Assembly (NCBI GenBank): GCA_013112725.1
Contig: JABFFZ010000010.1
Span: forward strand, 1 to 64,000
Direction: 5' to 3'
DNA: 64,000 nt
Source of the DNA: Chloroflexota bacterium
GTDB lineage: Bacteria > Chloroflexota > Anaerolineae > Promineifilales > Promineifilaceae
The notes beneath the pieces were generated by a model that did not search any database, was not told the origin of the DNA, and saw only the letters and a program-made list of their open reading frames with translations. Shown here piece after piece: positions 58,222-64,000 of the stretch. The position numbers and the translations under genes were made by a program. Numbering within the stretch: position 1 is the stretch's first letter; each line of letters starts with the position of its first letter.

Positions 58222-59658
58222 ATGCAATCGGCAAATGACCTCTCGCTGCCCCGGTTGAAAACCGACGTTCACCTGGCGCTCAAACATTGGCACACAGTAG
58301 ATGACCATGCCGAGCCTCTGTTAACGTACCTGCTGCTGGGGCAAGCCAATTATCAGGAATTAGGCCCCCAAACGCCTGCCACTGCCCGGCTGGCCACCAA
58401 TCGGGTGCTGCTGGCCGGGTTGGAACTGCTAGAAAAGCAGCAGCCCCAGGCAGCTAACCTCCTTAAAAAACGTTTCCTGGATCAGGAAACGGCCCATCGC
58501 GCCGGCCAACAGCTTGGTTTGAGCCTAGACCAGGTGAAACATCAACAGCGGCAGGCGTTGGCCCTGCTGGCCAACGTCCTCTATGCTCAGGAAATGGAAC
58601 TGCGCGCAGCGTCCATCACCCGCCAGGAAGGGCAGTTAGAAGCCAAAAGCTATACCCAACTTTTTGGCATTGATGCGCTGGCCGATAGATTATTATCGTT
58701 GTTGACAACGGCCGTTTCCCCCTGGGTGATCTCTCTGGTGGGCATTGGCGGCATCGGCAAAACCTCACTCGCCAACCATGTGGTGCGCCGGGCCATCCGC
58801 TGCCTCTATTATGAAGAAGTCCTCTGGCTCAAAATTGCCAATCAACCCATCAAATCACACCCCCTGGCCGGCCCAAAGCAGACGTTTCAGCAGCTCATCA
58901 CCCAGATAAGCCAGAAGCTGCTGCCCGCTCTGCCGCGTGACACCCCCTTTCAGGAACGGCTCCGGCAGTTGCAGCCGCTTTTCAAAAGCCAGCGGTACCT
59001 GATTGTGGTGGATAATCTGGAATTGGCCGCCGACACCGCCTACCTGTTGGCCGAATTGTTGACGCTGGCCCAGCCCAGCCGCTTTTTGCTCACCTCGCGC
59101 ACGCCGCCGGTAGACCATGCCGGCTCACTCTCCATCAGCCTGCCAGAACTAAGCCAGGCGGACAGTCTGGCCCTGCTCCGCCACTATGCGGCCGAGATCG
59201 GTTTTACCCAGGCGGCGACGGCTGGGGACGAAGATTTATTGCCCATTTACCAGGTGGTGGGCGGCAATCCCTTTGCACTCAAACAAATTGTGAGTCTGGC
59301 GAAGGTACGGCCGTTGCCGCCGCTCCTGGCCTCCTTACGGCAACGGCCGTTGGCCGATGGCGAAGCATTGTACCAAACCATTTTGCGGGAAACCTGGCTC
59401 ACCCTCAGCCAGGATGCCAAAGCCGTGTTAGCCATCATGCCCCTAGCCGCCGAGGGGGGCATGGACCCGGAACAGATCGCCCAACTGAGCGGCCTGCCAG
59501 ACGCCCGCTTGTGGCCGGCCATCAACGAGTTGATCGGCCGTTCCCTGTTGGAAGTGAGCAGCAGCCCACAAAGCGGCCACCTCTGGGAGCGTTTTTATGG
59601 GATTCACCGTTTAACCGAACTATTTGTGCGCTCGTTATTGGACGATGATGACCTGTAA
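58222..59658 (+). CDS. STAND (NB-ARC) ATPase with N-terminal sigma-4-like HTH
   Basis: This 478-residue protein has an N-terminal helical part with a region like sigma factor region 4 (QETAHRAGQQLGLSLDQVKH), and an NB-ARC core: Walker A VGIGGIGKTSLANHVV (about 173-188), Walker B YLIVVDNLELAA, LLTSRTPP sensor, GGNPFALKQIV (GxP), and a winged helix (LLEVSSSPQSGHLWERFYGI). STAND ATPases are signal switches in defence and regulation. The usual C-terminal repeat sensor is absent but is encoded by the next gene, 2 bp away. AAGGA precedes the ATG. Confidence 0.87.
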   Translation: MQSANDLSLPRLKTDVHLALKHWHTVDDHAEPLLTYLLLGQANYQELGPQTPATARLATNRVLLAGLELLEKQQPQAANLLKKRFLDQETAHRAGQQLGLSLDQVKHQQRQALALLANVLYAQEMELRAASITRQEGQLEAKSYTQLFGIDALADRLLSLLTTAVSPWVISLVGIGGIGKTSLANHVVRRAIRCLYYEEVLWLKIANQPIKSHPLAGPKQTFQQLITQISQKLLPALPRDTPFQERLRQLQPLFKSQRYLIVVDNLELAADTAYLLAELLTLAQPSRFLLTSRTPPVDHAGSLSISLPELSQADSLALLRHYAAEIGFTQAATAGDEDLLPIYQVVGGNPFALKQIVSLAKVRPLPPLLASLRQRPLADGEALYQTILRETWLTLSQDAKAVLAIMPLAAEGGMDPEQIAQLSGLPDARLWPAINELIGRSLLEVSSSPQSGHLWERFYGIHRLTELFVRSLLDDDDL

Positions 59659-59660
59659 CC

Positions 59661-60842
59661 ATGACGTTTGATGTCAAGACCCATTACCAACGCGCCGTAG
59701 CCGCCAATGTGCGTCTGTGGCGGCAGCGGCTGCTAGAAGAAGCCGCGCCCGATCGCTGGCAAACCCAAAAGGACGTGATCTGGCAGGCGGTGGCGGCCGG
59801 GCTGGCGTCTGTGCCGGCGCAGCTGGAAGCGGCCACCCTGGCGGCGGCGATGACGCCTATCTTGGAGCGGTGGGGCGTCTGGTTGGCGTGGTTGCCGTTA
59901 TTGGAAACGGCCGTAACCCTTGATCTGCCTCCTGATGTGCAGGGGACTCTCTTACTGGCGCAGGGACGACTCTACTACCTCAATCGCAATTTTGGCGATG
60001 CCATCCAGGCGCAAGAAACAGCCTTGCGGTTGGCCCAGGTACACCAGATGCAGGCGTTGGCCGCTTTGGCCCATTGCCAACTGACCAATGCCTTTTTAGG
60101 CGACAAGCAATATGCCGCGGCGCGGGCGCATGGCGCTGCGGCCTTACAGTTGTTATCACCCACAGAGGTGGCCACATGGGCCTCATTACACAACGCGCTG
60201 GGCCTGATTGAACTGGAAACAGGGGCCTTTGCCGCCAGCGAACAGCAGTTCCAACAGGCGCTGGCCTATTGGACCGGCGTCAATGAACCGGCGCTGTTGG
60301 CCCGTACCTGGCTTAATTTGGGGGTGGTGTATTACCGGCAAAGCCGTTGGGCGGCGGCGAAGCGGTGTTATGAGCAGGCAGATGCGGTCTTGGCCCCCAC
60401 AGCCAGTGTAGTGGACAGGTTGAAGGTGCTTAATGGGTTGGGGACGTTGCATTATGTATCCGGTGAGTACCTGGAGGCGGAAGCGATGTTCCGGCGGGGG
60501 TTGGCGGTGGCACGGCCGTTGCCCGGTTTGTTTCATCTACGGGGGTCGCTCAACCATAATTTGGGGAATACGCTGCTGGCGCTGCGGCGTTGGGGGGAAG
60601 CCCAACTTTACCTGGAAAAGAGCGTTTTGTTGTGGCAGCAGGCCCATGATGAAGTGGAACAGGCCAACAGCCGGGGCACGCTGGCGGAGCTATATGAGCA
60701 GCAAGGGGAATGGGCGACGGCCGTGTCCCATTATGATGCCGCCCTACACCTGCTGGCCGCCTATCCAGACCACCAGTGGGCGCAGAAACTGACGGCAAAC
60801 TTTCAAACGGCGCAGCTCAGATGCGCCAAAATGAGTAATTAA
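59661..60842 (+). CDS. TPR-repeat protein, partner of STAND ATPase
   Basis: This 393-residue protein is built almost wholly of tetratricopeptide-like helices: YYLNRNFGDAIQAQETALRL, ASEQQFQQALAYWTGVN, YYRQSRWAAAKRCYEQADAV, YVSGEYLEAEAMFRRGLAVA and YEQQGEWATAVSHYDAALHL. TPR superhelices in STAND systems sense the trigger molecule. The start lies 2 bp after the ATPase stop, so the two form a split STAND protein. Alternatively it may be a plain regulator scaffold. Confidence 0.85.
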   Translation: MTFDVKTHYQRAVAANVRLWRQRLLEEAAPDRWQTQKDVIWQAVAAGLASVPAQLEAATLAAAMTPILERWGVWLAWLPLLETAVTLDLPPDVQGTLLLAQGRLYYLNRNFGDAIQAQETALRLAQVHQMQALAALAHCQLTNAFLGDKQYAAARAHGAAALQLLSPTEVATWASLHNALGLIELETGAFAASEQQFQQALAYWTGVNEPALLARTWLNLGVVYYRQSRWAAAKRCYEQADAVLAPTASVVDRLKVLNGLGTLHYVSGEYLEAEAMFRRGLAVARPLPGLFHLRGSLNHNLGNTLLALRRWGEAQLYLEKSVLLWQQAHDEVEQANSRGTLAELYEQQGEWATAVSHYDAALHLLAAYPDHQWAQKLTANFQTAQLRCAKMSN

Positions 60843-60850
60843 GTTATTGA

Positions 60851-60882
60851 GTAATTGGGTAATTACCCAATTACCCAATTAC
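60851..60882 (+). terminator. Word-repeat hairpin after TPR gene
   Basis: GTAATTGGGTAATT (60851-60864) pairs exactly with AATTACCCAATTAC (60869-60882) around ACCC. It starts 9 bp after the TPR stop codon and also lies just after the stop of the opposite small peptide gene. It may terminate both. Confidence 0.65.
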
Positions 60883-60883
60883 C

Positions 60884-61015
60884 CTAACAGGTTCCGGTTT
60901 GTACAGAACACTCTCCTTGAATAATGGCTGGGGGTGTGGGTGTAGAGAACAAGGCCAGCAACAAGCCAATACCGACGACAACATGCACTACCTTTTTCTG
61001 AACTTTTAACGACAT
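60884..61015 (-). CDS. 43-residue hydrophobic peptide with two C-terminal cysteines
   Basis: The peptide starts MSLKVQKKVVHVVVGIGLLL, continues with an Ala/Leu/Phe stretch and a PTPP turn, and ends GECSVQTGTC. Four Lys residues before a 16-residue hydrophobic stretch give it the form of a short signal peptide or a small membrane peptide. GGAGG stands 9 bases before the ATG. I know no family. It could be a secreted signal, a small toxin or a subunit of a membrane complex. It converges with the STAND-TPR pair. Confidence 0.5.
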   Translation of the reverse strand: MSLKVQKKVVHVVVGIGLLLALFSTPTPPAIIQGECSVQTGTC

Positions 61016-61021
61016 CTCATA

Positions 61022-61039
61022 CCTCCATGGGGTTGGAGG
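61022..61039 (-). promoter_or_regulatory. Hairpin that masks the peptide gene's ribosome-binding site
   Basis: On the minus strand CCTCCA pairs with TGGAGG around ACCCCA, a 6-bp stem that buries the GGAGG of the small peptide gene. A long leader without other genes lies between it and 61362, and TTGACA near 61333 could be a -35 element. This looks like translational control; no known riboswitch is recognisable. Confidence 0.45.
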
Positions 61040-61362
61040 CTCATGTGTCAGGCGCGCCCAGGGTTGCCCCTCTTCATGAAGGCTACACGAGCCGGGAAAT
61101 AAGACGATTCGCTAGCTGATGAGAGTAGCATAACGCACCGAGGCACACCCTGGATGCGAAGCCAGGCTAAAAAGTTCTGATAAAAGTTCGGAGCAGGTTC
61201 TGAGGGTTTTGCTATTAAAAACGGGGGGCAATGGCGGCCACGTTTGACGCTTTCTCTCTGGGAAGTGGCTCCCCCCAGTGAAATAAGCCCGAAGCTAAAA
61301 CCAGACTTTCACTACAAAATCAGTCGTTTGTCAATTTGTTATTTGAGGATTGAAACCAACCG

Positions 61363-63429
61363 CTAAAAGGCCAGCAGTTTCTCCATCGCCTGGCGAATGG
61401 CGGCTACCGTCGGCACCACCCCTTCCATCAACGACGTGCTAAAGGGCACGGGCACAGAGGGGGCCGCCACCCGTTCGAGGGGCGCGTCCAGGTCGAGGAA
61501 GCAATGGGACGCCACGGCTGCGGCAATCTCCGCGCCAAAACCGCCAAAGCTAATGTCCTCATGCACAATCAGGCATTTGCTCGTTTTGCGCACGCTGGCA
61601 AACACGGCCGCATTATCCCACGGCGACAAGGTGCGTAAATCAATAATTTCAATGCCTGCCGCCAGTTCCGCCGCCGCCAGTTCACACCGCTCCACCATCG
61701 CTCCCCAGGTGACAACGGTCAAATCGTCCCCTTCGGTAACGAACTTCGCTTTGCCAAAGGGCAGCATATAGTCGTCGCCGGGGTACGGCCGTCGCGCCCA
61801 GGCCGCATCCAACATCGCCCGATGCTCAAAAAAGATGACCGGGTCATGGCCGCGCAGCGCCGTGCGCAGCAGCCCCACTGCATCCTCCGCGTTCGATGGG
61901 CAGGCAAAAAGCAGACCGGGCTGGTGGGCAAAGGTCACCTCGCTGGTGACGCTGTGCCAGGGATCGCCAATTTTGCGGTAGCCGCCGGGGATGCGGATAA
62001 TCACCGGCGCGGCAAAACGGCCGTTTGTGCGCCAGCGCACCGTGCCCAAATTGTTAATCTGCTCCGTGGCCGGGTCGGCATATTTGCGGAACTGGATTTC
62101 GGGCACAGGGACGAGACCGGCATATGCTAACCCCACCGACCGGCCAATAATGCCTTCTTCGTTCAGGCTGGTATCAAAGACACGACTGTCGCCAAACCGC
62201 GTCTGCAAGCCCAATGTGGCCGCGTGGACGCCCCCCTTCAAGCCCACATCCTCGCCAAAGACCAGCAGCCGGTCATTCACTGCCAGTTCCACTTCCAACG
62301 TGCGCCGGATCGCCTCAATCATGTTGATGCGGCGGGGATCGGGGGGTTGTGGTATATCGCTGCCGCCAGGCAGTTCAATACCCGCCGCCAGCAACCCACC
62401 CACCTGCGGCGGCGCGTCCGGGCTGGAAAAGAGAAAGCGCGTCACTGTCGCCGGGTCGCCATGTGGCTGCGCCAGCGCCTCATCCCGCGCCTGAGCCACC
62501 GCTTCGGCCGCCTCCTGCCGCAGCCCTTCCCATTCCGCCTGTGTCAGCAGCGCTGGCACCAGATATTGGTGTAACCCGGCCAGCGGGTCGCGCTCCCATT
62601 CGGCGGCGCGTTCGGCTTCGCTTTTGTATGCCTGGTTATCCACGCTGGAATGGCCGGACAGGCGGGGCACCGTCAGGCGCAGTAACCCCGGCCCGTTCCA
62701 TTCGCGCATGTGACGCACGGCCGCATGCACCAGTTCAGCCGTCTCCCCCGGATTGGTGCCACTGCCATCCCAGATGGTTAAATTCTTGAAACAAGCCAGA
62801 TTGGCAGCGATATTGCTGCCCGGCGTTTGCAGCGGGCTGCGCACAGAAATGGCGTACTCGTTATCCTCCACTACAAACAACAGCGGCAGTTCCAGGGTGG
62901 TGGCAATGGTCAGCGCCGACCAAAACCCATTGGTCGCCACCGCCCCATCCCCGCCAAAAACGACGGCAATGCTGTTGCCCGCCTCTGGATTCTTAAGCAC
63001 AGTTTTGTGGTAGACAATAGCCTGCGCCCACCCCACGGCGGGCGTGAACTGCGACCCCACATCACCGGACATGGGCAGCACCATTGCTCGTTTACGCCGG
63101 GGCATGTTGAACACCACACCCACATCTCGCCCGCCGCTCAGCCCACCTACCCGCGCCATGTCGGAAGCAAACGCTTCGGTGAGGGTAAGACCGCTGCCTA
63201 GCAGAAACGGCCGTGACCGATAATACGCGCTGGCCGCATCAAATGGCCGGTCTAAAAGCTGGCTGATAAGCAGTTGCCCCAACTCGTGCCCCCGCGCCGA
63301 AAACTGGTAAGTCACCAATCCCTGAGGCGTCAGTTCCTCCTCCTCCATTTCATCCATCAAACGCGAACACAAAGCCAGCCGCGCCACTTCGTGCCAGTCA
63401 AATGCCAGGTGTAAAGTTTTCAAAATCAT
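61363..63429 (-). CDS. 2-oxoacid dehydrogenase E1, fused alpha and beta subunits
   Basis: This 688-residue enzyme fuses E1 alpha (about 1-345) and E1 beta (about 365-688). Alpha holds the thiamine diphosphate motif VFGGDGAVATNGFWSALTIA and VEDNEYAISVRSPLQT. Beta has EAIRRTLEVELAVNDRLLVF, GLKGGVHAATLGLQTRFGD, LNEEGIIGRSVGLAYAG and the C-terminal VTWGAMVERCELAAAELA. The fused order is known for branched-chain or acetoin-type E1 enzymes and decarboxylates a 2-oxoacid before transfer to an E2 lipoyl protein. E2 and E3 are not adjacent. GGAG precedes the ATG. Confidence 0.92.
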   Translation of the reverse strand: MILKTLHLAFDWHEVARLALCSRLMDEMEEEELTPQGLVTYQFSARGHELGQLLISQLLDRPFDAASAYYRSRPFLLGSGLTLTEAFASDMARVGGLSGGRDVGVVFNMPRRKRAMVLPMSGDVGSQFTPAVGWAQAIVYHKTVLKNPEAGNSIAVVFGGDGAVATNGFWSALTIATTLELPLLFVVEDNEYAISVRSPLQTPGSNIAANLACFKNLTIWDGSGTNPGETAELVHAAVRHMREWNGPGLLRLTVPRLSGHSSVDNQAYKSEAERAAEWERDPLAGLHQYLVPALLTQAEWEGLRQEAAEAVAQARDEALAQPHGDPATVTRFLFSSPDAPPQVGGLLAAGIELPGGSDIPQPPDPRRINMIEAIRRTLEVELAVNDRLLVFGEDVGLKGGVHAATLGLQTRFGDSRVFDTSLNEEGIIGRSVGLAYAGLVPVPEIQFRKYADPATEQINNLGTVRWRTNGRFAAPVIIRIPGGYRKIGDPWHSVTSEVTFAHQPGLLFACPSNAEDAVGLLRTALRGHDPVIFFEHRAMLDAAWARRPYPGDDYMLPFGKAKFVTEGDDLTVVTWGAMVERCELAAAELAAGIEIIDLRTLSPWDNAAVFASVRKTSKCLIVHEDISFGGFGAEIAAAVASHCFLDLDAPLERVAAPSVPVPFSTSLMEGVVPTVAAIRQAMEKLLAF

Positions 63430-63527
63430 AATGCTCCATCTCTCGCAGGGTGGGATTGGGCACTATGGTATAACAAAGCACCATTTTAGGAAAATGTCGC
63501 CTGAGAGTAACCGTTCAGTTCCTCTGG

Positions 63528-63591
63528 AGACTTGACAAGTTTTTGCGCCTGAATAGCGGCAACTACCTCTGGTAATAAACTTGTCAAGTCT
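63528..63591. repeat. 15-bp perfect inverted repeat
   Basis: AGACTTGACAAGTTT (63528-63542) and AAACTTGTCAAGTCT (63577-63591) pair exactly around 34 bases. The sequence is related to the terminator hairpin at 18042. It lies in the 63430-63899 gap, which holds no gene I can support. Confidence 0.8.
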
Positions 63592-63639
63592 GAACGCTTA
63601 CGCCCAGCAATTCGAAATATGGCTTGCGGCGGCAGATAA

Positions 63640-63765
63640 ATCTGCACCTACAAAAGGCGAAGCCGGCCTTCGCCGACTGGCGCCCAGCCCACGCAGAGCC
63701 TGTCCTGAACCTGTTGAAGGGTAGGCTTTGCTGCCTGTAGCCGCGATTTTAATCGCTGGCTCTTG
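63640..63765. repeat. Degenerate dispersed-repeat stretch
   Basis: This gene-free stretch holds GGCGAAGCCGGCCTTCGCC, then GAGCCTGTCCTGAACCTGTT, which on the other strand reads STGSGQA in one frame, a phrase I recall from dispersed repeats in Anaerolineae genomes, and GCGATTTTAATCGC. A 72-codon open frame across it is an artefact of the repeats. Confidence 0.45.
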
Positions 63766-63899
63766 GTAAATTGAGAATTGCTGGCTTACGCCTGAGAAAG
63801 CGGCGTTGGGCCTCAAGGCCTGGTAGGGATCGCCAGGGAATGTGCTGCGCTATATAAAATAATCTGCCAGATGACGCTTAAGTAAGCACCTTGCCAACT

Positions 63900-64000
63900 T
63901 CACCCCTGGGCAAGCGTCTCTTTGGCGGCAGCGATCACCTCTTCATAATCTGGCTCTTGCCCCAATGAAGGCAGGTAATTGACGTAACGCAAAACGCCCT
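63900..64000 (-). CDS. C-terminal end of an unidentified gene (partial)
   Basis: The minus strand reads GVLRYVNYLPSLGQEPDYEE and then VIAAAKETLAQG before a TGA at 63900-63902. The start lies beyond the window. The residues look like a genuine helical C-terminus, but 32 residues are too few to name a family. Confidence 0.5.
   Translation of the reverse strand, partial: GVLRYVNYLPSLGQEPDYEEVIAAAKETLAQG

Noticed and set aside
61115..61180. Hammerhead ribozyme core (CTGATGAG)
   Set aside because: No GAAA after a short stem II and no matching third stem could be found.
61100..61200. c-di-GMP-I riboswitch-like core (GGATGCGAAGCC with GGCACACC)
   Set aside because: The hairpin between the two conserved blocks and the second GGTA-type stem are missing, and the orientation is not toward a nearby gene.
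63598..63816. 72-codon minus-strand frame
   Set aside because: It runs through dispersed-repeat relics and has no start signal or protein-like pattern beyond the repeat phrase.

Overview
The window looks like a chromosomal segment of a Chloroflexota bacterium of the Anaerolineae/Ardenticatenia type. I infer this from gene content, from secreted proteins ending in a YLPVILR-like tail, from Thr/Pro-rich lipoprotein remains, and from an extreme excess of the palindromic octamer ACGGCCGT (about 20 copies in the first 10 kb), a genome-wide signature like HIP1 of cyanobacteria. Taxonomy is inference; no rRNA or tRNA gene is present.

Region 1 (1-17.4 kb) is respiratory. A transposase relic, a DUF3467 gene and a translin-like gene precede a NarX/NarL-type two-component pair. 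These are followed by a cupredoxin/cytochrome c/cytochrome d1-type protein and a minus-strand cluster for a periplasmic molybdenum enzyme of the nitrite oxidoreductase type: Tat-exported alpha subunit NxrA, a small conserved protein, iron-sulfur beta subunit NxrB, a TorD-type chaperone, a haem-binding gamma subunit and a membrane protein. A hicBA toxin-antitoxin pair sits inside this cluster on the other strand.

Region 2 (17.5-38.4 kb) is mixed housekeeping and accessory: flavin reductase, DUF4230 protein, a HIT-like protein, YggX, a formyltransferase, an SDR/DUF2867 protein, an amidohydrolase, a lipoprotein-carrier-like protein with a fused MacB-like ABC transporter, a complete C-R-M restriction-modification cassette, a cysteine-free family 4-like uracil-DNA glycosylase, a secreted beta-helix protein, a methyltransferase, a decayed VapBC pair, PdxS/PdxT, an orphan histidine kinase and a frameshifted lipoprotein gene.

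Region 3 (38.5-57.6 kb) is a large type III-D CRISPR effector island without array, cas1 or cas2. The core is Cas10 (GGDD present, no HD domain), a Cas7-like RAMP, Csx10, a double-Cas7, Csx19, a RAMP fused to S1-like and cold-shock domains, and Cas6. Around it lie many candidate cyclic-oligoadenylate (cOA) signalling genes: a CARF-LuxR-HTH protein, a Card1/Can2-like CARF nuclease, a P-loop protein with two Csx3-like domains, Csx15, and a protein joining an effector-associated domain (EAD7-like) to a SAVED-like sensor. An RQC-minor DNA-binding protein, an AAA ATPase/PIN-nuclease pair and a PIN/Phd toxin-antitoxin pair are built into the same gene string. This island is the best candidate for an undescribed system.

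Region 4 (57.5-64 kb) holds a DJ-1-like gene, a STAND/NB-ARC ATPase next to a separate TPR protein, a 43-residue hydrophobic peptide gene behind a self-paired ribosome-binding site, a fused E1 alpha/beta 2-oxoacid dehydrogenase, and the end of one more gene.

Throughout, gene borders carry hairpins whose arms are tandem copies of 6-8 base words that differ from site to site, and three copies of a 55-bp double-palindrome repeat. Some words have entered coding sequence in frame, once as the linker of an ABC ATPase-permease fusion.
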